A DNA stretch of 54,677 nt from Bacteroidota bacterium (GTDB lineage Bacteria; Bacteroidota; Ignavibacteria; Tepidaquicellales; Tepidaquicellaceae), in contig JAFDZQ010000001.1 in NCBI GenBank assembly GCA_018266895.1, forward strand, positions 1 to 54,677, read 5' to 3'. How positions within the stretch are numbered: position 1 is the first letter of the stretch; the number at the start of each line of letters is the position of its first letter. Positions 8,336 to 17,396 of this stretch are shown here, in pieces. The position numbers and the translations under genes are program-made. Below the pieces are notes generated by a model. The model did not search any database. It was given only the letters and a program-made list of their open reading frames with translations, and had not been told where the DNA came from.

Positions 8336-9644
8336 GATTGTTTTTATTTTTGTTTTCATTATTATTGTTTTTGTTTTTATTACCGTTTTCCCTGTCATTA
8401 TTTTTCTTTGTTTTTTCACTGCCTTGATTTTCTTTCCTGCCTTCGTAATCGCTTTTTTTGTTTCCGTTATCATTTTCCCATATTCCTTTTCTTATTTCTT
8501 TTTCATCTTTTCGTATTTCCTTCTTAGATTCCTTGTCTTCTTTTCTTGATTCTTTTTCCTGTCTCTTTAATTCCTTTTCCTCTGATTTTAATACTTTCCA
8601 TTCTTCATATTTTTTATAGGACTTTGGTTCTTTTATTGATACTCTTATGTTCCCCTTATTTTTATATTTTCTGAAAACCGGCTTATAGACAACATACTCC
8701 CTGTCTGTATACCTGACTTCGTTAATATTTTTAACTGCTACAATCTTAACCGGGTTTATGACATAGCCGAGTAAAGCTTCGAAAATATTCACCGCAGGTC
8801 CTTTGCTTATTATTTTATCACCGGCTACTGTTATATTATCTATGCGCGTCATCTCTCTGACCGGATATATGCTGCTGTTTACGGTTATGTATTTATACAC
8901 CTGAGGTTCCAGAAAATATTTTTTTTCGACTATTACATAATTCCTTTCCTCAATGACCGGAACTTTCACTGTATTATTTACCACATAAACCGAAGGAGGC
9001 AAAGGAGCCCAGGATAAATACTTTTCATCCTGTCTCCAGTCAACCCATGCAGGAGACCAGACTCTTCCGGGTACCCACAGCCATCCCGCTGACGGTGTGT
9101 TTACCCACCTTCCGAAGTGTGATACTGTTTCTTCCGCCGGTGTAGGAGCTTTAAAATACCAACCTTCATCAGTATAGATCCATTGACCGTTTATATATGG
9201 TTTGAATTCGGGAGTTTCTTCTTTAACAATTGTTATTCCTAATTCAGGTGACGGCTTCCATACGAACACCATTTCAGCATCTTCAACTGCTGCATTAGCT
9301 TTCTTAACTCCGATAATTTCAGAAAAAGAAAGAAAATCTGAATCATAAATACCGGACCGCGCTGTATTAGCCTGCAGACCTATCTCTTCCGGTCTTACCT
9401 CAAGCCATTCTCCATAAGGACTTAACTGGTCATAAAAAATTCTGTAATCCACGGTCGTCATGTCTTCATTGGATTCTGACAGATCTTTTTCATCGATTAC
9501 TGTCACTTCCGCACTGTTTTCCGATGTATTACTTTGCTGGGTTTTGTTCAGATTTTCTTCATCTGTTTTCGAACAGGAAGATAATGTGAACACCGCTGTC
9601 ATAAGGAAAAATATTCCCGATAATAATATTAGTCTGTTATTCAT
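8313..9644 (-). CDS. DUF6600-like lipoprotein with Lys/Glu/Asn-rich tail
   Basis: The product of 443 residues starts MNNRLILLSGIFFLMTAVFTLSSC: a signal peptide with a lipobox ending at Cys. An earlier in-frame ATG at 9680 would place charged residues before the signal peptide, and AGAGG lies just upstream of the chosen ATG. The body starts FYDQLSPYGEWLEV and contains repeated Trp/Gly/Pro-rich units (GQWIYTDEGWYF, HFGRWVNTPSAGWLWVPGRVWSPAWVDWR, LSWAPLPP), characteristic of the DUF6600 family of Bacteroidota surface or periplasmic proteins. The last 110 residues are almost only Lys, Glu, Asn, Arg and Asp and are expected to be disordered. The function is unknown; Trp-rich repeats hint at carbohydrate or wall contact, which is speculation. 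Confidence 0.72.
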   Translation of the reverse strand: MNNRLILLSGIFFLMTAVFTLSSCSKTDEENLNKTQQSNTSENSAEVTVIDEKDLSESNEDMTTVDYRIFYDQLSPYGEWLEVRPEEIGLQANTARSGIYDSDFLSFSEIIGVKKANAAVEDAEMVFVWKPSPELGITIVKEETPEFKPYINGQWIYTDEGWYFKAPTPAEETVSHFGRWVNTPSAGWLWVPGRVWSPAWVDWRQDEKYLSWAPLPPSVYVVNNTVKVPVIEERNYVIVEKKYFLEPQVYKYITVNSSIYPVREMTRIDNITVAGDKIISKGPAVNIFEALLGYVINPVKIVAVKNINEVRYTDREYVVYKPVFRKYKNKGNIRVSIKEPKSYKKYEEWKVLKSEEKELKRQEKESRKEDKESKKEIRKDEKEIRKGIWENDNGNKKSDYEGRKENQGSEKTKKNNDRENGNKNKNNNNENKNKNNHDGKEKK

Positions 9645-9750
9645 GATGAAACCTCTTGGTTTAATTTTCAAATATTTCAATTGTCAGTACTGCTGCTCAT
9701 GATTAACTGTAAAATTTATTCGCAAATTCTGATTTGATTTTCCTCCTGAA

Positions 9751-9789
9751 CTTTAAGATTCCGTTTTATCCGGAAACGGAATCTTAAAG
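9751..9789. terminator. 16-bp perfect hairpin downstream of the beta-barrel gene
   Basis: CTTTAAGATTCCGTTT (9751-9766) pairs perfectly with AAACGGAATCTTAAAG (9774-9789) around TATCCGG. It lies 16 bases after the stop of the gene at 9805-10338 (minus strand). There is no clear U-tract on the minus side, so it may stabilise the mRNA end or separate two transcripts rather than act as a classical terminator. Confidence 0.6.
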
Positions 9790-9804
9790 ACCTGTATTGA
9801 GAAT

Positions 9805-10338
9805 CTATAATTTAAAATCCACTCCTAATTCAAGCGGATAGAAATTATTATTTCCTACCCCTACCCTGAACGTACCCGCGACTTTACTGCTGAAGAAATA
9901 TCTTGCGCCGAGCTGACCCCAGATCCATACTCCGCTGTTGTAATTTTCATTGTCTATTACATTGTTGTTCTTGTTAACATAAGTATTAGATACATTATTA
10001 TAACCAATAGTAAGCCCGGCATACGGAACAAATTCCCCGGTCGCAATATTTGTAAAATTATAATTTATCTGAAAGCCAAGTGAGGAGAAATTATAATCCC
10101 GTGAATTACCGTTATTATACACTTCATTGTATCCGTGATATCTGAAGAGTCCGCCGATGCCTACTGATCCTGTTTGTGACCCGGAAATCATTGTCTCAAA
10201 ACTTGCACCTAACACGGGCGAGTTGCCTTTGGTGCCCAAACCGATTGATCCCCCGAGAAAACTGTCACCTTGTCTTACCTGAGCCGGCAATGAAAACACT
10301 GGCATTAGCAGCAGCAATATGATTGTTAATTTTTTCAT
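9805..10338 (-). CDS. small outer-membrane beta-barrel protein
   Basis: The 177-residue product has a signal peptide (MKKLTIILLLLMPVFSLPAQ, cleavage near Ala-Gln) and then alternating beta-strand patterns rich in Gly, Asn and Tyr. It ends LELGVDFKL, the hydrophobic closing strand of an outer-membrane barrel. The length fits an eight-stranded OmpA/OmpW-like porin-family barrel. GGAGGG just upstream of the ATG is a good ribosome-binding site. The gene lies in a run of minus-strand envelope genes; a similar barrel is encoded at 12037-12633. The cargo, if any, is unknown. Confidence 0.75.
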   Translation of the reverse strand: MKKLTIILLLLMPVFSLPAQVRQGDSFLGGSIGLGTKGNSPVLGASFETMISGSQTGSVGIGGLFRYHGYNEVYNNGNSRDYNFSSLGFQINYNFTNIATGEFVPYAGLTIGYNNVSNTYVNKNNNVIDNENYNSGVWIWGQLGARYFFSSKVAGTFRVGVGNNNFYPLELGVDFKL

Positions 10339-10361
10339 TTCAATTCCCTCCGTTTATTATA

Positions 10362-10526
10362 TTAATTTTTAAATAGTCTGAAGATAAATGCTATCACGGC
10401 AATCACCGCTATTACAGCAATTATTCCTACCCAGATACCTGCCTGGAAAATATCTCCGATCATTTCACAGCCGGTATATGTAAAAGATGTAATTGCCATA
10501 ACAAAGATTGCAAATAGTTTATTCAT
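10362..10526 (-). CDS. 54-residue lipoprotein-like membrane peptide
   Basis: This small gene reads MNKLFAIFVMAITSFTYTGC, then EMIGDIFQAGIWVGIIAVIAVIAVIAFIFRLFKN. The first half is a lipoprotein-type signal with Cys20; the second is one transmembrane helix with a basic end. Similar tiny proteins are frequent in Bacteroidota and are often wrongly named phosphatidate cytidylyltransferase; they are far too short for that enzyme. It sits 23 bases upstream of the beta-barrel gene on the same strand, so the two are probably co-transcribed. Its role is unknown; the neighbours suggest envelope stress. Confidence 0.72.
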   Translation of the reverse strand: MNKLFAIFVMAITSFTYTGCEMIGDIFQAGIWVGIIAVIAVIAVIAFIFRLFKN

Positions 10527-10673
10527 AATAGTTTTAATTTTGTTTGGTAATTTTATAATGATTTAAATAAGTTTTTGTTTATAAAATTTTTTTAACCGAT
10601 TTCTGCTTCTCCGACGATTGGATGTTCAACACGACCTGAATGATATCATATATAACATTATTTCTCTCAAATT

Positions 10674-10706
10674 CCGGTTTAGCGTCCAAATTGAACTCTA
10701 AACCGG
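10674..10706. terminator. hairpin between two small membrane-protein genes
   Basis: CCGGTTTAG (10674-10682) pairs perfectly with CTAAACCGG (10698-10706) around a 15-base loop. It lies about 110 bases downstream of the lmo0937-like gene stop (minus strand) and 150 bases before the next start. No U-tract follows, so it could be an mRNA structure or an operator instead of a terminator. Confidence 0.4.
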
Positions 10707-10814
10707 GTTGAGTTTCCAGGGACTTCATCGGCAGCTGATACTTTTACCATTTTTCATAATATCATTGAAGTATAATTATCTGAGCTTATCTATTCTTATC
10801 TATGCTTAGCTTAT

Positions 10815-10964
10815 CTAAGCTACAGGTCTGCCTTGTATTAACCGTATAATCAAAACAACTACGGCTATTACCAAGAGGACATGTATGAACCCACCAAGGG
10901 TATATGATGAAACCATTCCGAGTAACCATAAAACTAAGAGTATTACAAATATTGTCCACAACAT
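10815..10964 (-). CDS. lmo0937 family small membrane protein
   Basis: The 49-residue product reads MLWTIFVILLVLWLLGMVSS, then YTLGGFIHVLLVIAVVVLIIRLIQGRPVA: two hydrophobic helices around a Ser-Tyr-Thr-Leu-Gly-Gly-Phe-Ile-His turn. This is an almost exact match to the lmo0937 family pattern, stress-linked membrane peptides of unknown mechanism. AAGGAG lies about 8 bases upstream of the ATG. The stop codon overlaps a TAGCTTATCTAAGCTA palindrome at about 10806-10821. Downstream of DUF948 and YtxH genes, it completes a set of small envelope-stress proteins often found together. Confidence 0.88.
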   Translation of the reverse strand: MLWTIFVILLVLWLLGMVSSYTLGGFIHVLLVIAVVVLIIRLIQGRPVA

Positions 10965-11003
10965 TTTGATTTCTCCTTAATATTTAATTTAGTTTATGAA
11001 TAA

Positions 11004-11435
11004 TTAAATTACATTTTTATTTGCGGTAAAAGAATTTACCGATATCTTGTTCATAAAAGTCCTGTAGCCATTCGAAATTGCCGATATAAAATTAAGACTG
11101 TTATCTAAAAGATTTTTGCTGTAGAAATGGATAGTATCTAAAGTATTGACAACAGCCTGACCTTTAGTTATTACATTTTCTGATACATCCTCGATCTTAT
11201 TAAACTGAAATTTAGCTCTTTCAGTAATTTCTTTTAAATCATCGGTTACGAATTTCATGTCTGATATCACCGGAACCAGCTGATTTGAGATCTCTATGAC
11301 TTCGTTTTCTATTTTAGAAATCGAAGAAAGGAATTTTTTCATTGAGATAATTATGTATACTGCAAGTACCGTTAATGTGACAAAGAAGACTATTTCTGCG
11401 ATCCCGATAATTATATTTAAATTTGATTCATTCAT
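11004..11435 (-). CDS. DUF948-like membrane-anchored coiled-coil protein
   Basis: The 143-residue product has one N-terminal transmembrane helix (about residues 8-30, IIIGIAEIVFFVTLTVLAVYIIISM), then a long amphipathic helix with FLSSISKIENEVIEISNQL and VPVISDMKFVTDDLKEITERA. This layout matches DUF948 proteins, small stress-associated membrane proteins. It starts three bases after the YtxH stop, so the two genes form one transcriptional unit. Molecular function is not known. Confidence 0.72.
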   Translation of the reverse strand: MNESNLNIIIGIAEIVFFVTLTVLAVYIIISMKKFLSSISKIENEVIEISNQLVPVISDMKFVTDDLKEITERAKFQFNKIEDVSENVITKGQAVVNTLDTIHFYSKNLLDNSLNFISAISNGYRTFMNKISVNSFTANKNVI

Positions 11436-11438
11436 AGT

Positions 11439-11939
11439 TTAATAATTATTTTTGCTTTTGCTACTGCTTAAAGAACTGCTGAGATTTTTTGGTTTATCTG
11501 CGAGTTTACTCCTTTCATTATTATATGAATCGGCACCTGATTTTACTGCTTCTTTAACTACCGCAACTTCATTCTCCGCAATTTTCTTAGCGTGAGTTAA
11601 ATAATCCCCGGCTCCCTTTACAATTGAATCAACCTTTTCCTTGCCCTGATCCACTATATCTCCGGCACCTTTAGTCACTGATTCAACTTTCTTTCTTCCT
11701 TCATCGAGAATACTTTCTGCTCTGGTTTTCGCATCAGATATTATGTTGGAAGCTTTTTCTTTTGCATTGGTTATAAGATGATTTGCATCATCGTAAAGTT
11801 CATTTCCTTTATCCGATATATCTTTCCTGAATTCCTTTCCGCTTTTAGGAGCAAACAGCAAAGCTGATATTCCGCCTATTACACTTCCGGTTACTAAACC
11901 CGTTATAAAACTTCCTGTGTTTTTTTCTTCTCTGATCAT
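11439..11939 (-). CDS. YtxH domain protein with amphipathic helical repeats
   Basis: The start at 11939 (MIREEKNTGSF) is preceded by AAGGAG at good spacing; an upstream ATG at 12026 would add an implausible Ile/Asn-rich leader. The 166-residue product begins with the YtxH signature GLVTGSVIGGISALLFAPKSGKE, a short membrane helix plus basic APKSGKE motif. The rest is amphipathic helix with near-repeats of about 17 residues (KVESVTKGAGDIVDQGKEK / KVDSIVKGAGDYLTHAKK), a pattern also seen in LEA-like desiccation proteins. YtxH proteins belong to general stress regulons in Bacillus; the biochemical role is unknown. It is co-directional and nearly contiguous with the DUF948 gene. Confidence 0.82.
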   Translation of the reverse strand: MIREEKNTGSFITGLVTGSVIGGISALLFAPKSGKEFRKDISDKGNELYDDANHLITNAKEKASNIISDAKTRAESILDEGRKKVESVTKGAGDIVDQGKEKVDSIVKGAGDYLTHAKKIAENEVAVVKEAVKSGADSYNNERSKLADKPKNLSSSLSSSKSKNNY

Positions 11940-11994
11940 TTTTTTATTTCTCCTTATTATTATTATTTGATTATTAAAAAATATATTTAAGTAT

Positions 11995-12024
11995 GAAGAG
12001 CAGAAGTATATTCTTCTGCTCTTC
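11995..12024. terminator. 12-bp perfect hairpin after the beta-barrel gene
   Basis: GAAGAGCAGAAG (11995-12006) pairs perfectly with CTTCTGCTCTTC (12013-12024) around TATATT. It lies 13 bases after the stop of the gene at 12037-12633 and 55 bases before the YtxH start. The minus-strand sequence after it is AT-rich but lacks a clean U-run, so partial termination is likely. Confidence 0.7.
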
Positions 12025-12036
12025 ACAACTGATTAT

Positions 12037-12633
12037 TTAGAATCTGACATCTATCCCTAATACCGGCTCAATGAAACTGGTCGAACCGTCAGGTGTAAGA
12101 ATATTGTGATACTTTGCTTTGAACAACAGATCAACATCTCTTCCTAAATTAAGGACTCCCCCTAAACCTGCGTTCAATCCGAAGTTTGTAGCCTGGTATT
12201 CCGGTACCTGAACTTCATTCACAGAATAAGCCGGCTGCATGAATGAATATCCTCCTAATCCGGCTTCCACAAAAAGTGATGACTTCAGATTTTTAGATGT
12301 AAAGTAATATCTCGGTCCTACAGTGTATTCCAGATATTTTCCGTCAGGCACTCCGCCTGCAATTTTGCTCGGAAAAATTGAATATCCGAACTTGCCGAAA
12401 AATCCGACTTCCTTGTTTACTTTATAACTCAAATCAAGACCGACTGTTGGACCCGGTTTATAATTTTCACCAAATTTACCTACCGGAAAACTTACACCAC
12501 CCAGACCACTGACAGAAAATTGAGGGTATGCTGTTTTTTTAGTTTTATAAATTGTCTGTGAATTTACATTTCCGGTTGAAATTAAAATCGCAAAAACTAT
12601 CATTGCGAGTAGTGTTAATTTTTTGGTTTTCAT
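12037..12633 (-). CDS. outer-membrane beta-barrel protein
   Basis: The 198-residue product has a signal peptide (KKLTLLAMIVFAILISTGNVNSQ) followed by beta-strands with Gly/aromatic alternation (FSVSGLGGVSFPVGKFGENYKPGPTVGLDLSYKV split over two strands) and the closing strand EPVLGIDVRF. It fits an eight-stranded outer-membrane barrel (porin family / OmpA-like N-domain). AAAAGGAGAAAG precedes the ATG. It heads the minus-strand stress block and faces the histidine kinase gene across 644 non-coding bases. Confidence 0.75.
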   Translation of the reverse strand: MKTKKLTLLAMIVFAILISTGNVNSQTIYKTKKTAYPQFSVSGLGGVSFPVGKFGENYKPGPTVGLDLSYKVNKEVGFFGKFGYSIFPSKIAGGVPDGKYLEYTVGPRYYFTSKNLKSSLFVEAGLGGYSFMQPAYSVNEVQVPEYQATNFGLNAGLGGVLNLGRDVDLLFKAKYHNILTPDGSTSFIEPVLGIDVRF

Positions 12634-13277
12634 TTCTTTCTCCTTTTTTTTAGTTAGTAAAATTAATTTTTAAATAGTAAAAGATTAAAATGATTTATTG
12701 AGAACTTAACAATGGAGTTTTCATTTTCTGTGCCACAGATTTAAACGAATTTTTATCGTTTTTATAAAGAGACTTATTTTAGCGTAAATAACTGCTTTGT
12801 CAAAATTGTCAGAAATTGTCAGGAAAAGGTTAATGATCTATGATATCTTAAAAATTACTTCATTAAATATTTAACACTCATTATGAAGAATTAAATCTAA
12901 GATTAAAGATAAGATTAATTAAATTGTTTTACATGAAGAATATTAAATGAAATTAAAAATATTCATAAAATTAGTTAGTAGATGAATGGAAAGTGCAGCT
13001 GAAGAATATGAAAAATTTGAAATCCTATTGAAAAACTTTCAATAATGAACATCCATAGAATCAATCAATAAATACTAAATTAACTGTATGCTAAGATTAA
13101 TTTATGCAAAAACTCATTGATAATATAAAGGAACCGTATATTAATTTGTCATAAAAACATTTAAATCAGGAATTTTCCAAATATAATGTTTGAAAGTCTG
13201 TAAATTAAAATGTATTTTTTGACATTATTAAGCAACCTTAGGTTTTTTTCTTAGCTGAACATCAACTTTCAATTTTT
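12634..13277. other. divergent intergenic region between envelope block and histidine kinase
   Basis: No gene is seen in 644 bases. It separates divergent transcripts and must carry both promoters. Besides the TTGTCA repeats at 12797-12821, I see only AT-rich sequence and no strong hairpin. Confidence 0.5.
12797..12821 (+). promoter_or_regulatory. three TTGTCA repeats at about one helical turn
   Basis: TTGTCA occurs at 12797, 12806 and 12816, spaced 9 and 10 bases, in the divergent region upstream of the envelope block. Same-face spacing is what a transcription factor array would show. Function is inference; chance is possible in AT-rich DNA. Confidence 0.35.
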
Positions 13278-16200
13278 ATGAAATCCAACATTACGAATAA
13301 ATTATCACGAAGTTATCAGATGCTCGAAAATAAACTGCCTCTGGAAAAATTTATCCCTTCGGCTTTTATGATCTTTCTTCTGTCTGTTTTCATTCTAAGC
13401 TTATTTACTTTCACAAATACCGAGAGATACAACAGCGATATGGAACTGATAAGTCTTACAAATGAAATAATCAAAAAGCTTGATGCTGTCTATACGCATA
13501 ACATGCAGCTTACCTTAATCAACAGAGGTTATTCAATAGTTAAAGACAATAATTATTTTTCAAGATATGATTCTGTCTGTCAGTTATTAAAAACTGAATT
13601 ATCAGAATTAGGAATTATGGAAAGAATTGATTCTAAATATGTCATTCTGCTAAAGTCTGTGGATTCTTTAAGTTCGGTGAATATACAAATTAATGAACTC
13701 CGGGATTTGAGCATTCCTGAGCAGAAAGAAATTACAGAGACCGGGAGATTAAATTTCAGAGAAATAGACAGGAACTTATTGTTCTTAAAAAATGAGATGA
13801 GATCACTGCTTTCAAACCGGAAAAATTCCGCAGAATCTGCAAACTATACTCTTCAGTTATTCATAATTATCACAGGACTGTTTTCCTTTTTTGTCGTTGG
13901 AATCTCCTTATATGTATCAGACAGATTAATAAAAAACAAAAGCAAAGCTGAAGATCTCCTTTATAAGTCTTATGAAGAACTGGAAGACAGAGTGGAGGAA
14001 CGGACACTTGAGCTGCAGAAATCGAATGAAAAGCTGAACGGAGAAATTGCAGTTAGGAAAAGAGCTGAATCGACTCTTCGCGAGAGCGAGCAGAGATTTA
14101 AGATGATGGCGGATTCCGCTCCCGTGCTTATCTGGTTATCCGATACGGAAATGCAGCGTACTTATTTTAATAAAGTGTGGGTTGAATTTACCGGCAGAAC
14201 ACAGGAACAGGAAATTGGAAACGGATGGGCAGAAGGAGTTCATAAAGACGATCTGAAGAATTGTTTAGACACTTATTTTAATGCATTTACTAACCGTGAA
14301 GTGTTTGAAATGGAGTACCGCCTGAAAAGTCTGGACGGTGATTACCGCTGGATTCTTGAAAAAGGAATTCCGAGATTTGAAGGAGAAACCTTCACGGGAT
14401 ATATCGGGAGCTGCACGGATATCAATGAGAGGAAAAAAAATGAAAATTATTTAAAAATACAGTATGAAGTCTCAAAGACTTTAACTGAATCCAGAACCAT
14501 AGAAGAAGCGTCCAGGAAGCTTCTCAGGAATGTTTGCTTGGGAATAAACTGGAATTTCGGAATACTCTGGATGGCTGACGAAAAGAAAGAAATATTAAAT
14601 GCGGAATCTTACTGGAGCGAGGATGAAAATGAAATAAAAATTTATTCGGAATTAGAAACTCCCTACAAAGTATTTAAAAAAGGAACCGGCTTTCCGGGAA
14701 TTGTTTTACAGGATGGAAAATCAAAATGGTCAAAAGATCTATCCAATGACAAGATTTTTCTCAGGAAAGAAGCTGCCTTGAAAATGGGATGGAATTCTGC
14801 TATAAGCATTCCTGTTTCGAACGGAAGTTCAGTAATTGCAGTATTAGAATGTTTCAGCAAGAAGAACATTGATGAAAATCCGGAGCTGATTGAAGTGCTT
14901 GAATCGGCTGCAGGACAGATCGGTAATTTCATTGAAAGAAAAATAGCGGAAGAAAAACTCAGAATATCAACTCTTGAGCTCGAAGAAAAAGTCAGGGACA
15001 GAACTTCTGAACTGGTGTCAGCGCTTGCGAAGTTAATTAAAGAAAGCGAACAGAAGGAACAAATACAAAATAAGATTAAACTTTTTGCGCACGCGATAAG
15101 AAGTATAAAAGACTGTGTATATATTACAGATCTTAAAAATAATACAATGTTTGTGAATCAGGCTTTTCAAAATACTTATGGTTATGGTGAAGAAGAACTT
15201 CTGGAAAAAGAAATTCCGATATTAAATGAAAACAGTATCTCCCCGGCATTGAAATCCGATATTGAGAATAAAACTCTCAGAGACGGCTGGAGAGGCGAGC
15301 TTATGACGGAAAAAAAAGACGGTTCCGCTTTTTATACTTACTTATCTACTTCATCAATCAGAGATGACGAGGGCAAAGCTCAGGCGTTTGTCGGTATATG
15401 CCAGGATATTTCCGAACTGAAACATAATGAGGAATTAATAAAAAAAAGATATAACCTGCTGAATGTCCTTAATGATGTGATCAGATTTACAAACCGGACT
15501 TTTGATTTCAGAAATGCAATTCTTTATTCTATTAATAAAGTATGCGATTACACTCACTGGGAAATAGGTCATTGCCTTCTTGTAAAAAATAATAAATTGT
15601 GTTCTTCTTATATCTGGAATGAGAACATAGCAGATGAATATTTACCGTTTAAAGAAACTGCTGAAAAAATAACATTTGATACATCAGATGGTTACCCGGG
15701 AAGATCATATTATGAGGGATTAGCTTCATGGATGAGCATCAAGGATCTGACAGATCGTAAAGTGTTCAAACGTCAGGAAGTCGCTGAAAAGCTTGAATTG
15801 AAAACCGGAATATGGGTCCCAATAGTAATGGAAAAAGAAGTCATCGGCGTTCTCGAATTTTTTAAGAAAGGAGAAGAAGCAATAGACCATGAGATTCTGA
15901 ACTGTATAATCAACATAGGAATTGAATTAGGAAGTCTGAGTGAAAAATTAGATACAATAAGCAAAATTAAGCGAAATGAAAAAATTCTCAACGATGCGCA
16001 GCATATTGCAAAACTCGGAAGCTGGGAATGGGATGTTGAAAAAAATATTGTAATGTGGTCGGATGAAATGTATAATATTTATGAATTAAGTAAAGAGGAA
16101 TTTGTTCCTACTTTTGAGGGATTTCTTGCGAGGGTTCATAACGATGATGCAGAAATGACACAGAATATTATCCTGAATGCATTTGAAAACAAAATTCCTT

Positions 16201-17063
16201 TTAATTTTTATCACAGGATAATAACTCCTTCCGGAAAGGTCAAAAGCTTAAAAGCCCAGGGTCAGATTTATCTTGATGAAAATGATAAAGTCATCAGGAT
16301 GTTCGGAACCGGTCATGATGTAACGGAAATCAGGGAAGCAGAGGAGGAACTGAAAAGAACAAATGAAAAACTGATTCAGACTCAGAATGAACTTATATAC
16401 AATGAAAAGCTTGCAGCTCTGGGAAGATTTTCATCAGGTATAGCCCATGAGATCAGGAACCCTCTGGCAAACATAAACAGTCTGGCGCAGCTGATAGAGA
16501 AAACCGAAATGAATGAAAAGAATAAAATGCGTTTAAATTATATTATTACAAATGTAAATTTAGCCAATAAAATCATTAAGAATCTGCTTAGTTACGCCTC
16601 TCCTGAAGAACTTGATTTAAGTAATGTTAACTTAATAGAAATGTTTAACGGCATTCTGGAAAGTGTCGAGGCAAGATGTAACAGTAATAACATAAAGGTC
16701 ATAAGAAATTTTCCGCAAGATCTTCCCGTCCTGTTTTCTGACAAACTTAAACTCGAGAGCGCATTTATGAATTTTATTTCGAATTCAATAGATGCCATGA
16801 TTGATGGCGGAACTCTTTCAGTGAATATTTCAGAAGACAGGGACTGCAATGAAATTAAAATAGACATAATTGATACAGGAATAGGAATTCCCGCTGAAAA
16901 CATTGATAAGGTTCTGGAACCTTTCTTTACAACCAAAGACGACGGAGTCGGATTGGGAATGGGCTTAGCGCATCAGACTATCCGGCTTCATAAGGGAACT
17001 TTCAGAATTCAAAGTAAATACGGGAAAGGAACACAAATAGAAATTAAATTACCCTTAAATTAA
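13278..17063 (+). CDS. membrane-bound hybrid sensor with three PAS, two GAF and a histidine kinase core
   Basis: The 1261-residue product has a transmembrane helix near residues 28-44, a periplasmic helical sensor (about 45-190, CHASE3-like), a second transmembrane helix (about 195-217), and a coiled coil. PAS 1 (about 272-385), GAF 1 (395-555), PAS 2 (600-715), GAF 2 (730-890) and PAS 3 (904-1025) follow. The kinase core has the phosphoacceptor His1057 in IAHEIRNPLANINSLAQ, the N-box NFISNSIDAMIDGG, the G1 box IIDTGIGIP and the F/G2 boxes PFFTTKDDGVGLGMGLA. There is no receiver domain and no response regulator gene next to it, so its partner lies elsewhere. It is transcribed away from the envelope block, which makes control of that block plausible but unproven. 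Confidence 0.9.
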   Translation: MKSNITNKLSRSYQMLENKLPLEKFIPSAFMIFLLSVFILSLFTFTNTERYNSDMELISLTNEIIKKLDAVYTHNMQLTLINRGYSIVKDNNYFSRYDSVCQLLKTELSELGIMERIDSKYVILLKSVDSLSSVNIQINELRDLSIPEQKEITETGRLNFREIDRNLLFLKNEMRSLLSNRKNSAESANYTLQLFIIITGLFSFFVVGISLYVSDRLIKNKSKAEDLLYKSYEELEDRVEERTLELQKSNEKLNGEIAVRKRAESTLRESEQRFKMMADSAPVLIWLSDTEMQRTYFNKVWVEFTGRTQEQEIGNGWAEGVHKDDLKNCLDTYFNAFTNREVFEMEYRLKSLDGDYRWILEKGIPRFEGETFTGYIGSCTDINERKKNENYLKIQYEVSKTLTESRTIEEASRKLLRNVCLGINWNFGILWMADEKKEILNAESYWSEDENEIKIYSELETPYKVFKKGTGFPGIVLQDGKSKWSKDLSNDKIFLRKEAALKMGWNSAISIPVSNGSSVIAVLECFSKKNIDENPELIEVLESAAGQIGNFIERKIAEEKLRISTLELEEKVRDRTSELVSALAKLIKESEQKEQIQNKIKLFAHAIRSIKDCVYITDLKNNTMFVNQAFQNTYGYGEEELLEKEIPILNENSISPALKSDIENKTLRDGWRGELMTEKKDGSAFYTYLSTSSIRDDEGKAQAFVGICQDISELKHNEELIKKRYNLLNVLNDVIRFTNRTFDFRNAILYSINKVCDYTHWEIGHCLLVKNNKLCSSYIWNENIADEYLPFKETAEKITFDTSDGYPGRSYYEGLASWMSIKDLTDRKVFKRQEVAEKLELKTGIWVPIVMEKEVIGVLEFFKKGEEAIDHEILNCIINIGIELGSLSEKLDTISKIKRNEKILNDAQHIAKLGSWEWDVEKNIVMWSDEMYNIYELSKEEFVPTFEGFLARVHNDDAEMTQNIILNAFENKIPFNFYHRIITPSGKVKSLKAQGQIYLDENDKVIRMFGTGHDVTEIREAEEELKRTNEKLIQTQNELIYNEKLAALGRFSSGIAHEIRNPLANINSLAQLIEKTEMNEKNKMRLNYIITNVNLANKIIKNLLSYASPEELDLSNVNLIEMFNGILESVEARCNSNNIKVIRNFPQDLPVLFSDKLKLESAFMNFISNSIDAMIDGGTLSVNISEDRDCNEIKIDIIDTGIGIPAENIDKVLEPFFTTKDDGVGLGMGLAHQTIRLHKGTFRIQSKYGKGTQIEIKLPLN

Positions 17064-17396
17064 AATAAATTATAATAACTGAATAAATATTTACCGCAGA
17101 TTATCACGAAATTTTATTATTTACGTTTACTGAACCTCCCGAAGATTTCGTAAATGAATACACGAAGCTTAGGATTGTTTTACAAATACTTTAGCGTGAC
17201 CGGGAATTTTATTATAGCATATAAAATTTCCTTTAATAACAATATTTTACTGAGTCATTTCACGGCAGAATACTCATTTGTGAAAATTATTATGCTGTAA
17301 CAATTCACACTGAGGGAATGCATTTAATGCTTTTTAATTATCAGAATATTTGCATGCTCTTATTTTGCAATTCATAACATTCTCGAATCTTACTTC
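17064..17396. other. intergenic region after the histidine kinase
   Basis: No gene seen. An imperfect hairpin (GGAATTTTAT / ATAAAATTTCC, about 17200-17231) lies in the middle. The rest is AT-rich without a recognisable signal. Confidence 0.4.

Noticed and set aside
8334-8549. Plus-strand hydrophobic frame
   Set aside because: It is the antisense of the Lys/Glu-rich tail of the DUF6600 gene.
10362-10526. Phosphatidate cytidylyltransferase
   Set aside because: The 54-residue peptide is far too short and has none of the enzyme motifs; the name is a common transfer error.
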